A DNA stretch of 64,000 bases from Pannonibacter phragmitetus_B (GCF_050510895.1 NZ_JBNINT010000001.1:1178001-1242000), one strand, 5' to 3'. Positions 44,830 to 55,800 are shown, numbered from the stretch's first letter. The notes: generated by a model from the sequence alone, not told the origin. Program-made: numbers and translations.

Positions 44830-45509
44830 ATGAAGATAGGAATTATCGGTGCAGGATTTGTTGGTCAGGCCATTGCCAAGCTTGCCACAGCCAATGGCCA
44901 TGAGGTGATGATCAGCAATTCTCGCGGGCCGGACACCCTGTTCAGCGTGCGGTCTGCTCTCGGCTGCGCTGCTGGAACGGCGGAAGAAGCGGCTGCATTT
45001 GGTGATCTCGCCGTTGTTGCCGTGCCGCTGAAGGCCTGGAGGTCAATCCCTGTTCTGCCGCTCGCAGGCAAGATCGTGATCGATACAAACAACTATTATC
45101 GGGAACGGGATGGCATGATTGAAGAGCTGGACCGGCAGGAAACGACGACGAGCGAATTGCTGGCGGCACATTTGCCGCAGTCGCGTGTGGTCAAGGCGTT
45201 CAACGCTATTGTGATGGCCGAGCTTGTAGATGGCGGGCGCCCGTCTGGTGCCGCTGACCGGCGCGCGCTTCCGATCGCCGGGGATGATGCGGACGCGAAG
45301 GCACTCGTGGCCCATCTTTATGAAGAGTTTGGTTTCGATGTGGTGGATGCCGGACCGCTCAGTGAAGGCTGGCGTTTTGAGCGCGCCCGGCCGGTTTACT
45401 GCAGGCGGCTGAAAAGGGCAGAGCTGGAACGCATGCTTGCGGCAACCACACGCGATGCATTTGTGCAAGAGGGGCTTGGCGCAAGCAGGAGATGGAGGTC
45501 CTGCCGTAG
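44830..45509 (+). CDS. NADPH-dependent F420 reductase-like oxidoreductase, frame broken in the G-run 45471-45474
   Basis: Starts MKIGIIGAGFVGQAIAKLA (Rossmann fold) with MISNSRGPDTL, the motif of the F420H2:NADP oxidoreductase-like family, and KAFNAIVMAEL. As given, the frame runs on past the family end and through a terminator; adding one G at 45471-45474 gives the ending WRKQEMEVLP and a stop at 45507-45509, 226 aa, the usual length. Likely NADP-dependent reductase of unknown substrate, probably controlled by the divergent LysR gene. Confidence 0.8.
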
Positions 45510-45523
45510 GCCTGTAAACACAA

Positions 45524-45557
45524 AAGGCCCCGTCTGGCAGCTGCCGGACGGGGCCTT
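45524..45557. terminator. Bidirectional terminator between the oxidoreductase gene and purC
   Basis: Hairpin AAGGCCCCGTC / GACGGGGCCTT with a 12-base loop and flanking A-run, 15 bp before the purC stop codon. Its place also supports the corrected end of the oxidoreductase gene at 45509. Confidence 0.85.
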
Positions 45558-45571
45558 GAGCGATTTGAACC

Positions 45572-46336
45572 TTACTGGACGAGGGTCGGGCCGGAGCCGT
45601 TCGGACGCTCGTTGTCGTTCAGGATGCCGAGACGGCGCGCGACTTCCTGATAGGCTTCCAGCATCCCGCCCATGTCACGGCGGAAGCGGTCCTTGTCCAT
45701 CTTGTCGTTGGTGGCGATGTCCCACAGACGGCAGCTGTCCGGCGAGATTTCGTCGGCAACCACGATGCGCATCATGTCACCTTCGAACAGACGGCCGCAT
45801 TCGATCTTGAAATCGACAAGGCGGATACCGACGCCGAGGAACAAGCCGGACAGGAAGTCGTTGACGCGGATGGCGAGTGCCATGATGTCGTCGAGTTCCT
45901 GCGGGGTGGCCCAGCCAAAGGCGGTGATGTGCTCCTCAGCGACCATCGGGTCGTTGAGGGCATCGTTCTTGTAATAGAACTCGATGATGGAGCGCGGCAG
46001 CTGCACACCTTCCTCGATACCGAGGCGGGTGGCGAGCGAACCGGCGGCAACATTGCGCACGACGACTTCGAGCGGGATGATCTCGACTTCGCGGATCAGC
46101 TGCTCGCGCATGTTCATCCGGCGGATGAAATGGGTCGGGATGCCCATGCCATTCAGCTGATTGAAGATGTATTCGGAGATGCGGTTGTTAAGCACACCCT
46201 TGCCGTCCACGATCTCGTGCTTTTTGGCGTTGAAGGCGGTTGCATCGTCCTTGAAATGCTGGATCAAGGTTCCAGGCTCAGGGCCCTCATAGAGGATCTT
46301 GCCCTTGCCTTCATAGATACGCCGGCGGCGATTCAT
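45572..46336 (-). CDS. purC: Phosphoribosylaminoimidazole-succinocarboxamide synthase
   Basis: 254 aa taking the ATG at 46334-46336, which gives the usual alphaproteobacterial start MNRRRRIYEGKGKILYEGPE. Makes SAICAR from CAIR and aspartate with ATP. FKDDATAFNAKKHEIVDGKG, VVRNVAAGSLATRLGIEEG and DFKIECGRLFEG are core motifs. Upstream in-frame ATGs (46369, 46441) exist and the first of them has a better Shine-Dalgarno sequence, so an N-terminal extension cannot be excluded. Confidence 0.95.
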   Translation of the reverse strand: MNRRRRIYEGKGKILYEGPEPGTLIQHFKDDATAFNAKKHEIVDGKGVLNNRISEYIFNQLNGMGIPTHFIRRMNMREQLIREVEIIPLEVVVRNVAAGSLATRLGIEEGVQLPRSIIEFYYKNDALNDPMVAEEHITAFGWATPQELDDIMALAIRVNDFLSGLFLGVGIRLVDFKIECGRLFEGDMMRIVVADEISPDSCRLWDIATNDKMDKDRFRRDMGGMLEAYQEVARRLGILNDNERPNGSGPTLVQ

Positions 46337-46661
46337 GGGCACGTACCGTGTTTGCTTGAGAAAATCCATCGATGCGGGAAGCTCCTGTGCGTGCGATTCT
46401 GAAGTGGCGCAAGTGCTGGCCATTTCATTCAACGTCGACAATCAGCCCCGCATCAGCGGCGCGGAACTTAAACGATCCTTTGCAAAAGTACAATGGAGCC
46501 GGGGTAATCATTTGAGGAAGCTGCTTCCGCCACAGCAGTCTCTGCTCTAGTGCGTTGATTTGCATCATTGCGGGGGATATGCAGAGCGCGGAACAGATAC
46601 CATATGAGTGGGGCCACGCAGGTGGTTGAAGGTTTGCTGTCTGCACAAGAGGAGGCATTTC
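46337..46661. other. Intergenic region between divergent purC and DUF1476 gene
   Basis: Contains both promoters. GAGGAGG just before 46662 is the DUF1476 ribosome binding site. Nothing else is recognised apart from possible N-terminal extension codons of purC. Confidence 0.4.
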
Positions 46662-46986
46662 ATGAGCACGTTTGACGGTCGTGGGGAGAGTTTCGAAAAC
46701 AAGTTCGCTCATGACGAGGAACTGCGCTTCAAGGCAAACGCCCGGCGCAACAAGCTTCTGGGCCTGTGGGCTGCGGAAAAGCTCGGGCTTTCTGCTGCAG
46801 CAGCAGATGACTATGCAAAGGAAGTGGTGCGCGCTGACTTCGAGGAAGCTGGCGATGAGGACGTTTTCCGCAAGATCCGCGCCGACTTTGACAAGGGGCA
46901 CGTGGACCAGTCGGATCATCAGATCTCGCCGCACCATGGACGAGCTGATGCACACTGCGATCGATCAGATCCAGAAGGGCATCTGA
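46662..46986 (+). CDS. DUF1476 protein, zeta-type F1-ATPase inhibitor, frame broken near 46925
   Basis: Begins MSTFDGRGESFENKFAHDEE and continues with ARRNKLLGLWAAEKLGLSAA, the DUF1476 family, whose Paracoccus member is the zeta subunit that inhibits the F1 ATPase. After HVDQSDHQI the match moves one frame over to RRTMDELMHTAIDQIQKGI and a stop at 46984-46986; removing one base (for example the T in ATCTCG at about 46925) restores 107 aa, the normal size. A terminator follows at 47014. Confidence 0.85.
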
Positions 46987-47013
46987 AGCGCCATCTTGTT
47001 GGACGCATGAATG

Positions 47014-47044
47014 AAACCTCCGTGCCAGCGGCGCGGAGGTTTTT
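47014..47044 (+). terminator. Rho-independent terminator after DUF1476 gene
   Basis: AAACCTCCG / CGGAGGTTT hairpin with an 11-base loop followed by TTTT, 28 bp after the stop codon. Confidence 0.85.
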
Positions 47045-47139
47045 GCTGCGTATGGGGACGGCGAACGGATGCAGCCCGATTCTGTCTTGCCGGGTTGTCT
47101 GACATCCTGTCTGATGGCGATCAGAAAAGGGAGGCCCGG

Positions 47140-47907
47140 ATGGCAGACAGGAAGACACTCGCAGCGCGGTTCAAGGCAGATGAAACGGTGGTTACGGCCT
47201 GGTCCGTGCTGCCGGCACCGGTGGTGGCCGAAGCCATGGCCCGGGCGGGCTTCGGCGCGGTGACGCTGGACATGCAGCATGGCATTCATGATGCGGGCAG
47301 CATCCGCGACTGTCTGTCTGCTGTAGCGCTGGGCGGGGCGCACCGGATCGTCCGTATTCCCGTGGGGGGCAATGCCATGGCCAGCCGTGCCGCTGATGCG
47401 GGTGCCGAGGCAGTGATTGCGCCGATGATCAACTCTGTGGAAGACGCCAGAGCCTTTGCCGCGGCAATTAAATACCCGCCGCTAGGCGGCCGCAGCTGGG
47501 GCCCGGTGCGTGCCTCCATGCTGGCCGGTCAGACGATGCCGGAGTATCTCGCCTGCGCCAACAGCGAGGTTCTGGCCTTTGCCATGATCGAAACACCGGA
47601 AGCGGTGGCGGTGCTGGATGAGATCCTGGCTGTGCCGGGCATTGACGGGGTCTTTGTCGGGCCGGGCGATCTGTCGCTGACGCTGTCCAATGGCGCCGCG
47701 CTCAATCCCCACAGCGAGGCAGTGCGGGAGGCCGCTGAATTGATCATCAGCAAGACCCGCGCCGCCGGACGTTTTGCAGGCTACTTCTGCATGACGCCGG
47801 AGGATGTGAAGGCGGCTGAGGCCATGGGCTACCGTCTGCTGGCCCATGGTATGGATCTGCCAGTCATTCAGGGCGCCTTCCGCGACGTTCTGGCGCGGCT
47901 TGCTTGA
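47140..47907 (+). CDS. HpcH/HpaI-family aldolase
   Basis: 255 aa. Class II pyruvate-type aldolase of the HpcH/HpaI family (2-oxo-3-deoxy acid aldolases), TIM barrel with divalent metal. Motifs: VTLDMQHGIHDAGSIRDCL, GAEAVIAPMINSVEDARAF with YPPLGGRSWGP, AMIETPEAVAVLDEI (metal Glu) and VFVGPGDLSLTLS (metal Asp). ATG 47140 follows GGGAGG. Substrate not defined; stands alone. Confidence 0.88.
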   Translation: MADRKTLAARFKADETVVTAWSVLPAPVVAEAMARAGFGAVTLDMQHGIHDAGSIRDCLSAVALGGAHRIVRIPVGGNAMASRAADAGAEAVIAPMINSVEDARAFAAAIKYPPLGGRSWGPVRASMLAGQTMPEYLACANSEVLAFAMIETPEAVAVLDEILAVPGIDGVFVGPGDLSLTLSNGAALNPHSEAVREAAELIISKTRAAGRFAGYFCMTPEDVKAAEAMGYRLLAHGMDLPVIQGAFRDVLARLA

Positions 47908-48055
47908 TCGGGATCAAGGACCAACGGCTTCGGTCAGCGCACCTTGGCAGGGAAGATCACCGGCATGGGGCAGTGGGGCCCGGACGGCAGGCTCGGTGAT
48001 TGGGATGGTGCGGCGTGCTCCTGCGCGCCGTGCATTCGTAACCGGAGCCTGTCTC

Positions 48056-48271
48056 ATGTGGAAGCTTGCCGCGATTCTCTTCATCATTATCGGACCGACA
48101 ATGGCCGGCATCGGCGCTCTGGTGCCGTTATCGGTCTATGGTCTTGACCACTTTAATCCGCTGATGCTGGCAGGGGCGGCGGCTTGCGGCCTGCTCCTGG
48201 CCATTCCAGCCAGCATCCTGGCTGGCAAGCACATCCGCGACATGATCCAGCCCCGCAACCGGGTTGTGTGA
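48056..48271 (+). CDS. Small two-helix membrane protein
   Basis: 71 aa, start ATG 48056 with GGAG eight bases upstream. Two hydrophobic helices, LAAILFIIIGPTMAGIGALV and LMLAGAAACGLLLAIPASIL, with a short basic tail (KHIRDMIQPRNRVV). Similar short proteins occur in many Hyphomicrobiales and are sometimes mislabelled CTP synthetase. Function unknown. Confidence 0.6.
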   Translation: MWKLAAILFIIIGPTMAGIGALVPLSVYGLDHFNPLMLAGAAACGLLLAIPASILAGKHIRDMIQPRNRVV

Positions 48272-48331
48272 AAGAGACTGGAAGGCTGGCCCGAGAAGAC
48301 TGAGATGTCTTCCCGGCGCTGGAAGAGACTG

Positions 48332-48365
48332 ATCCCCCTCAACGAGAGGTCTCGTTGAGGGGGAT
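48332..48365. terminator. Long perfect hairpin between convergent genes, likely bidirectional terminator
   Basis: Two 16-base arms (ATCCCCCTCAACGAGA and its exact complement) around a two-base loop, located between the stop codons of the small membrane protein (48271) and the RBBP9-like gene (48368). No clear T-run. Confidence 0.7.
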
Positions 48366-48367
48366 AA

Positions 48368-48922
48368 TTACATCCGCGCCATGAAATGGGCGAAGGACAT
48401 CATACCTTCCGGCCAGGGGCCGTGGCCGCTTTCAAGGTTGATGTGGCCGACATGGCCTGCATCCTGGAACGTAGCGCCCCAGCTGTGGGCGAAGCCCTTG
48501 GCCACCTCAAAATCGCAGTACTGATCGTTCTGGCTTGCCACCACATGGGTGCGGAAGGGCAGGGGCATGCGCGGCACTGGCACGAAGTCGCCGCCGTCAA
48601 AGGCCGGCACGAGGCCGGGCCGGTCCCAGTCGGACGGAGCGACGAGGAAGGCGCCCTTGATCTTCTCCTTCGGCAGCACATGGGCGCCATGGGCAACCAG
48701 TATGCAGCCAAGGGAATGGGCGACCAGCACCACCGGGCGCTCCGCCGCCTCGATGGCGGCAAGGAGCGTCTCCATCCAGACCTTCTTCGAGGGCGTGAAC
48801 CAGTTATCCTGCTCCACCACCCGCGCATTGGCCATCTTCTCTTCCCATCGGCGCATCCAGTGACCGGGGTCACTGTTGGCGTAGCCGGGGATGAGCAGGA
48901 TGTCGGCGTCGGCGATCTTCAT
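48368..48922 (-). CDS. RBBP9/YdeN-family alpha/beta serine hydrolase
   Basis: 184 aa. ILLIPGYANSDPGHWMRRWE at the N-terminus, nucleophile Ser70 in VLVAHSLGCILVAH, acidic residue in ASQNDQYCDFE and His in AGHVGHINLESGHG. Full catalytic triad of the Ser_hydrolase family. Substrate unknown. Lies just downstream of purB on the same strand. Confidence 0.88.
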   Translation of the reverse strand: MKIADADILLIPGYANSDPGHWMRRWEEKMANARVVEQDNWFTPSKKVWMETLLAAIEAAERPVVLVAHSLGCILVAHGAHVLPKEKIKGAFLVAPSDWDRPGLVPAFDGGDFVPVPRMPLPFRTHVVASQNDQYCDFEVAKGFAHSWGATFQDAGHVGHINLESGHGPWPEGMMSFAHFMARM

Positions 48923-48926
48923 GGTG

Positions 48927-50254
48927 TCAGCTTTCCCCGAAGACGCGCTTGAAGATCACGTCCACGTTCTTGGTGTGATAGCCAAGGTCGAACCGGTCGC
49001 GGATCTGGTCTTCGGACAGGTACTGGCGCACGTCTGCATCGTTCAGCAGCTCGCTCAGGAAGTCCACACCGGCGGCGCCGGAGACCTGATAGCTTTCCCA
49101 GACCTTCATGGCGTTGCGCTGTACCAGACGGTAGGCATCCTCACGCGAGGAGCCTGCCTGGGTCAGGGCAAGCAGGATGCGCTGGGAATGCACGAGGCCG
49201 CCCAGACGGTCCATGTTGCCCATCATGCGCTCCGGATAGACCAGCAGCTTGTCGATGACGCTGGTGAGGCGGGCCAGGGCGAAGTCGAGGGTGACGGTTG
49301 CATCCGGGCCGATCATGCGCTCGACAGAGGAGTGGGAGATATCCCGCTCATGCCAGAGGGCGACGTTCTCCATAGCCGGGATTGAGAAGCCGCGTACGAG
49401 GCGGGCAAGGCCCGTCAGGTTCTCGGTCAGCACAGGGTTGCGCTTGTGCGGCATGGCGGAAGAACCCTTCTGGCCGGGGAGAAATACTCCTCCGCTTCCA
49501 GGACTTCCGTACGCTGCAGATGGCGGATTTCAGTGGCTACACGCTCGATGGACGAGGCGATGACACCGAGGGTGGCGAAATACATGGCGTGACGGTCGCG
49601 CGGGATGACCTGCGTGGACACCGGCTCAGCCTTCAGGCCCATGGCCTGGGCCACATGTTCTTCCACACGCGGGTCGATGTTGGCGAAGGTGCCGACGGCG
49701 CCGGAAATGGCACAGGTGGCGATTTCCTCACGCGCATTCATCAGGCGCTTGCGGCAGCGGTCGAACTCGGCATAGGCCTCTGCCATTTTCAGGCCGAAGG
49801 TGACGGGCTCGGCATGGATGCCATGTGAGCGGCCGATGCAAACCGTGTCCTTGTGCTCGAAGGCGCGGCGCTTGATGGCCGTCAGCAGCGCGTCCATGTC
49901 CTTCAGCAGAAGGTCGGTGGCGCGCACCAGCTGCACGTTGAAGCAGGTGTCCAGCACGTCCGAGGAGGTCATGCCCTGATGGACGAAACGCGCATCCGGG
50001 CCGACGATCTCGGCCAGATGGGTGAGGAAGGCGATGACGTCATGCTTCGTCTCACGCTCGATCTCGTCGATGCGCTCGATGTCAAAGGTGGCTGCGCCAC
50101 CCTTTTCCCAGATGGTCTGTGCCGCTTCCTGCGGGATGACGCCAAGATCTGCCAGCGCGTCGCAGGCATGGGCCTCGATCTCGAACCAGATGCGGAACTT
50201 CGTCTCGGGAGACCAGATGGCAACCATGTCGGGGCGGGAATAGCGCGGGATCAT
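48927..50254 (-). CDS. purB: Adenylosuccinate lyase, frame broken near 49474
   Basis: About 442 aa after adding one base near 49474-49475. It acts twice in purine synthesis (SAICAR and adenylosuccinate cleavage). N-terminal part: MIPRYSRPDMVAIWSPETKF, HQGMTSSDVLDTCFNVQL, RSHGIHAEPVTFGLKMAE. The signature loop is split by the break: EEYFSPGQKGSSAMPHKRNP is recovered only with the extra base, and the C-terminal part continues VLTENLTGLARLV. The gene is essential for purine prototrophy, so a true null is unlikely in a genome that keeps the other pur genes; sequence error is the simpler reading. Confidence 0.93.
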
Positions 50255-50331
50255 CGCGGGTCCTCATTCTGGGAAAACTGGCTGGGGTCTATCAGAGACC
50301 GGCGCTTATCTCAATGCAGGGATAGGCGTTG

Positions 50332-51297
50332 CTATGCCTGTTTTGCATCCGTTGCTGCCGTCAGGCGCCGGGCCAGCGGGCGGACGAGATAGGGCAGGGT
50401 GTAGATTGGCAACTGGCCCAGGCCGAAATAGAGCCAGGCAAGGTCCGGCAGGGTGCCGCCAAGGGCTGCCACCATCAGCCCCATGTTCCGGTTTCCCGCA
50501 GAATAGGCGATGACGAAGGCGTCGCTACGCAGGGCCGGGGCAAAGACCAGCAGTGTCAATCCTGCCTGCGTCAGCGTCACCGTATAGGTGAGCAGAACGA
50601 TGCCGAGTGATGCCAGCGGACGGCTGGCAAAGCTCGCTGCAACACCGTCCATCACGGCGACCGCAAAGAAGAACAGCAAAAGCACGTTGCCACCACTGAT
50701 TACATCCTGCGCAGCAGCGATCCGCGCCTCACCTGCCAGACGCCGGAGCAGCGCCGCCACGGCCATGGATCCGGCAAGCAACGCAAATAGCTTGAGGCCC
50801 AGTGTCAGGCTGTCGAGCGGCAGCGTCTCTCCCAGAATGAGATAGGCGGTGAAGGGGGCCGTAAGCGGCACCAGCAGCATCGACAGGGTCAGTACAGTAA
50901 GACTGAGCGCACCATCCAGCTTCAGAAAATACATGAAGGCGGGCGATGACATGATGGCAGGTGCTGCCGTGACGATGAAGAGCGCCATGGCAAGATCGGG
51001 CGCTGCCTCCCGCAAACCCGCGGCCGAGGCCAGAAGGGCGGCGCCTGCTGGCAGCAGCAGCATCATCCAGAGGCTGGCCGCGAGCACCAGACCAGGACGG
51101 CGGAGGCGGGCCAGAACGGCGGTCTGATCCACTTTCAGGAAGGCGAGGACCAGAAGCGCGAAAATGGCTTCGGAGACAAAGGGCCGCGCCAGTGCGGAGA
51201 GGCCGGGCAGCACCATGCCGGCGAAGGCACTCAGGGCCACCGCGCCCGTGCCCCGGCGGCCCAGCCAGCCGAGCGTGCCTGTGAGGGAAAGTGCCAT
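50332..51297 (-). CDS. BASS-family (bile acid:sodium symporter-like) transporter
   Basis: 321 aa with about nine to ten hydrophobic helices throughout. Segments such as APAIMSSPAFMYFLKLDGAL and FVIAYSAGNRNMGLMVAALG (the conserved crossover region with GNRN) place it in the bile acid:sodium symporter superfamily. Carries organic anions with sodium or protons in characterised relatives; substrate here unknown. 77 bp downstream of the purB start region but transcribed in the same leftward direction, so it lies upstream of purB. Confidence 0.75.
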   Translation of the reverse strand: MALSLTGTLGWLGRRGTGAVALSAFAGMVLPGLSALARPFVSEAIFALLVLAFLKVDQTAVLARLRRPGLVLAASLWMMLLLPAGAALLASAAGLREAAPDLAMALFIVTAAPAIMSSPAFMYFLKLDGALSLTVLTLSMLLVPLTAPFTAYLILGETLPLDSLTLGLKLFALLAGSMAVAALLRRLAGEARIAAAQDVISGGNVLLLFFFAVAVMDGVAASFASRPLASLGIVLLTYTVTLTQAGLTLLVFAPALRSDAFVIAYSAGNRNMGLMVAALGGTLPDLAWLYFGLGQLPIYTLPYLVRPLARRLTAATDAKQA

Positions 51298-51394
51298 ACG
51301 GTAATTCTCTCCTTTAGGTGTTGGCGAAAGAGGCTATAAGCGTCAGAATATTAAGCAACTCGGGCGGGTGCAGGCAGGGCTGGAAGGGTGGCAG

Positions 51395-52658
51395 GTGCGC
51401 ACAGTTGACGTCATCGTGCTTGGCGCCGGCATGGTCGGAACCTCGACCGCCCTGCAGTTGCAGCGACGGGGGCTTGACGTTGCCCTTGTCGACCGGCGCC
51501 AGCCTGGCGAAGAGACGTCCCATGGTAATGCCGGGATCATAGAGCGCAACGGATTCCTGCCGCCCGGTTTTCCCAGTGATGCGGGATTTCTGCTCACCAT
51601 CGCGCTGGGGCGCTGGCCCGGTGCCAATTACAGCCTTGGCGCGCTGCTGCGTCTGCTGCCCTGGCTGATGGCTTTCCGGCGCCATGGCAGCCGCACGGGC
51701 GTGCAGCGTTTTGCCCATGCGATGAATGCGCTGGAGGCCTATGCCATTGGCGAGCACAGGGTGCTTGCGGAAGCTGCTGAGGCGCTGAAATATTACAGGC
51801 AGACGGGCACCGTTTATCTCTACCGCACTGAGGCAGGTTTTGAGGCAACCGGGGCCGAACGTCATTATGCGCGCATCTTTGGTGTAGATTACCACGAGCT
51901 GGATGATCTCGACCTCAATGAACTGGAGCCGTATCTCACGGCCGAAGGCTGCAGGGGCATCTTCTGGCCCGAGAGCGAGATCGGTGTCCAATCCCGGCGC
52001 AGTCACCAAGGCCTTTGCCCGGTCACTGGCGCAGAAGGGCGGGGAGATCCTGACCGGAGATGCAAGGCGTCTGACGCGCTCTCAAGGGGGATGGGCTATC
52101 GCCACGGACAAGGGGCCGGTGCGAGGGCGCGCCGTTGCCCTGTGTCTGGGGCCATGGTCCATGGATATCCTGAAGGGCTTCGGCTACCAATTCCCGCTTG
52201 CGGTCAAGCGTGGTTACCATCAGCACTACAAGGCCAGAGCCGGAGCGGGATTGTCGCGGCCGGTGGTGGATGCCGAAATGGGCTATGTGCTGGCGCCAAT
52301 GGAAAAGGGTGTCCGACTGACGACGGGCATCGAGCTTTCCGAACGCGATGCCGCGCCGACGCCTGTGCAGGTGGAGCGCGCCTTCCGCAAGGCCCGCGAG
52401 ATTTTTCCGCTGACGGTTCCTGCCGAACCTGGTGCCTGGATGGGCTCCCGCCCCTGTTTGCCGGACAGCCTTCCGGTGTTGGGCGCAGCTCCCGGCGAAA
52501 ACGGCCTCTGGCTCAATTTCGGCCACGGCCATTGCGGTTTCACGCTGGGGCCGGTCACCGGGCATATTCTGGCTGATCTTATCACCGGAGTGCCGCCGGT
52601 CATCGACCCTGCGCCGCTGTCCCCCTCCGCTTCCTGTGAGCGGCCGCTCTTTCCCTGA
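51395..52658 (+). CDS. FAD-dependent D-amino-acid dehydrogenase-like oxidoreductase, frame broken at 51983-51984
   Basis: About 420 aa after removal of one G at 51983-51984. DAO/DadA family: dinucleotide fold VDVIVLGAGMVGTSTALQL, TSHGNAGIIERNGFLPPGFP, and after the break NPGAVTKAFARSLAQKGGEI, then SRPCLPDSLPVLGAAPGENG and LNFGHGHCGFTLGP at the C-terminal FAD site. GTG at 51395 chosen over the GTG at 51368 because it gives the usual short N-terminus. Oxidises an amino acid or related amine; exact substrate unknown. Confidence 0.82.
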
Positions 52659-52734
52659 CATTCGGGTTCAGGCATTCAGATTGCAGCACGGCGGTCCATT
52701 GCTGCCGGCGCAGCAATTGCGCTGACGCCTCACG

Positions 52735-52769
52735 CTCTCTGCCAATGAGCCTTGCTCATTGGCAGAGAG
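52735..52769. terminator. Terminator hairpin between convergent genes
   Basis: Perfect 15-bp arms (CTCTCTGCCAATGAG and complement) around a five-base loop, between the dehydrogenase and autotransporter genes. Confidence 0.75.
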
Positions 52770-52826
52770 GTTGTCTGGGGCAGAGAGGCTGTCTGGTGTG
52801 GGGCTTCCGTGTCGCAAGACCTGATG

Positions 52827-55800
52827 TCAGAAGCGGATGCCTGCGCCAGCCCTTGCGGTGAGGGACGTGCTGCCGTCGCCCTCCACATTGACTTTCACAC
52901 CTGCGTTCAGCCGCCAGCTGGAGCCATCGGTCAGCATCAGGCTGCCCTCGGCTGCGCCAAAGGCTCCCTTGCCACCAAGCCCCGCATAGCCGCCCGTGAG
53001 TTCAAGGGCGGGGGTCAGCAGCAGGCCATTGTCCAGGATGAAGAGCCGCGCCAGTTCAAGTGCACCGCTCACACGGAACTGTTCCTCGATGAAACCATCC
53101 ATAAGGATCTGGTCACCGGCACCGTTCCGGACTCCATAGTCCTTGACCTTCTCTGACAGATAGACGGCCCGCAGGGTGGGGGAGAGCGTCGTGGCTGCGT
53201 CCAGATTCCACTCACCGGACAGAGCTGTATCTGCCATCCAGCGTGTGGTGTCGAAGGTGCCGTCCCAGAACTCCGTGTCAATGTCGTTGGAAGACCCGCC
53301 AAGAAACAGCCGCGTATCCCAGAAGACGTTCCGGTAGACCTCGATGGAGGCATAGGGACCGGCCAGCCAGCCATTGCCGCTCAGCCGTGCCCCGCCAGGG
53401 GTGGGGTCACTCATGCGGTCATAGTGGAAAGACACACCAAGCAGGGCCCAGTCGGCCAGAAGATAGTCGGCACCTGCGGAGAGCATGGCAAAGCTGCCCC
53501 AGCGGCCATCATTCTGCTTGCGCGTATGGGCGGAGGCTGAACCCCGGATCCAGACGTTGAATGCCAGCGGTTCGGCTTTGAGATCCGGTGTCAGTGCGTT
53601 GCTGGCTGCGCGCATCTGTTCAAGGCTTGTGGCAAATCCAAGGGATACACCACGCTGCGAGGGGTGAAGCGCATGCTGACGATTTCGTTCGCCGTCTGCA
53701 TCCGCCGCCTGTCACGCAGTCCGGGCACCTTGACGGAGTTTGCGATAAGGCCCTGCCGCGTCCGCACGAAGCCCCGGACAAGGCTGTCGATCTCCGCAGC
53801 GACCTTTTGTGGATTGTATCCGAGGTTGTAGATCACGCTGCCGGTGTTCGAGATCCTGAGCTCGCTCGTTAGTGAGAAGCGAATGGTAACCTGTCCGGAA
53901 TAGGCCGGGTCCGGCGTGAACTTCAGATAGTAGCCTGCTGAGCCGCTAACGCCGCCAGCCTGGGCAAACTGGCTGTTTACAATGCGTGCCGTCCCTGCAT
54001 TTGCGGGTTCAACAGACACAATGTTTGCGTCAATGAACGGACCGCCGGTCGCGCCTGTGGCGAGATTGACGTTGGTGGGCGTTGATCCGGCAGGAACGGT
54101 CACCACCTTGTCTGTCACGGTCACGGCGCGCTTCTTGACTTCAAGCGTATAGGCAGCAGAAGCAACTGCGTTGTTGGCGTCGCTCACCTGAATGGTGAAA
54201 CTGTAGCTGCCTTCCGTGCCCGTATTGAGCGGCCCGTTCAGCGCGCCAGTCGACACGTTCAGGACCATGCCGGGAGGCAATGCCCCCGCACTGATGCTGA
54301 AGAGATAGGGGCCGGAACCACCGCTGACAGCAATGGTGGTGGTGTATTCTTCGCCTGCCATCGCCTCGGGCAGGGCACCGCCTGCGGGCTCAAAGCTGAT
54401 TGATGCAGGAGCAGCGTTCACGTTGAGGCTATATGCTGCGTCTCCAGTATTGGTGTTGGCATCCGTCGCTGTGACGGTGAAAGTCGCAGTGCCTGCGGTT
54501 GTGGGCGTGCCGCTGATCTCACCGGTGTTGGTGTTGAGGCTGAGGCCTGCGGGCAGCGAGCCTGTGACGGCATAGGTATAAGGCCCCGTGCCACCGGATG
54601 CGGAGACGGACTGGCTGTAGGCGGTGCCGACCTGCCCGGCGGTGAGGGCGCCTGCCGCGGGCGACAGGGTGATGGTGACCGGGGCTGCATTGATCTGCAG
54701 GGAATAGGCCGCGTTGCCCGTAGCGTTGTTGGCGTCCGTTGCGGTGATAGTGAAGTTCGGGTTCTCGACCGTTGTCGGCGTACCGCTGATCTCACCGGTG
54801 CTGGTGTTGAGGCTGAGGCCTGCGGGCAGCGAGCCTGTGAGGGCATAGGTGTATGGCCCGGTGCCGCCGGATGCGGAGACGGACTGGCTGTAGGCGGTAC
54901 CGACCTGACCGGCCGTGAGGGCGCCTGCCGCTGGCGACAGGGTGATGGTGACCGGGGCGGCATTGATCTGCAGGGAATAGGCCGCGTTGCCCGTAGCGTT
55001 GTTGGCGTCCGTTGCGGTGATGGTGAAGTTCGGGTTCTCGACCGTTGTCGGCGTACCGCTGATCTCACCGGTGCTGGTGTTGAGGCTGAGGCCTGCGGGC
55101 AGGGAGCCTGTGAGGGCATAGGTGTAAGGCCCGGTGCCACCGGATGCGGAGACGGACTGGCTGTAGGCGGTGCCGACCTGACCGGCTGTGAGAGCGCCTG
55201 CCGCTGGTGACAGGGTGATGGTGACCGGGGCTGCATTGATCTGCAGGGAGTAGGCCGCATCGCCCGTAGCGTTGTTTGCGTCGGTTGCGGTGATGGTGAA
55301 GTTCGGGTTCTCGACCGTTGTGGGCGTACCGCTGATCTCACCGGTGCTGGTGTTGAGGCTGAGGCCTGCGGGCAGCGAGCCTGTGAGGGCATAGGTATAA
55401 GGCCCGGTGCCGCCGGATGCGGAGACGGACTGGCTGTAGGCGGTGCCGACCTGACCGGCGGTGAGAGCGCCTGCTGCAGGGGCCAGGGTGATGGTGACCG
55501 GGGCTGCATTGATCTGCAGGGAATAGGCCGCGTTGCCCGTAGCGTTGTTTGCGTCGGTTGCGGTGATGGTGAAGTTCGGGTTCTCGACCGTTGTCGGCGT
55601 ACCGCTGATCTCACCGGTGCTGGTGTTGAGGCTGAGGCCTGCGGGCAGCGAGCCTGTGAGGGCATAGGTATAAGGCCCGGTGCCGCCGGATGCGGAGACG
55701 GACTGGCTGTAGGCGGTGCCGACCTGACCGGCGGTGAGAGCGCCTGCTGCAGGGGCCAGGGTGATGGTGACCGGGGCTGCATTGATCTGCAGGGAGTAGG

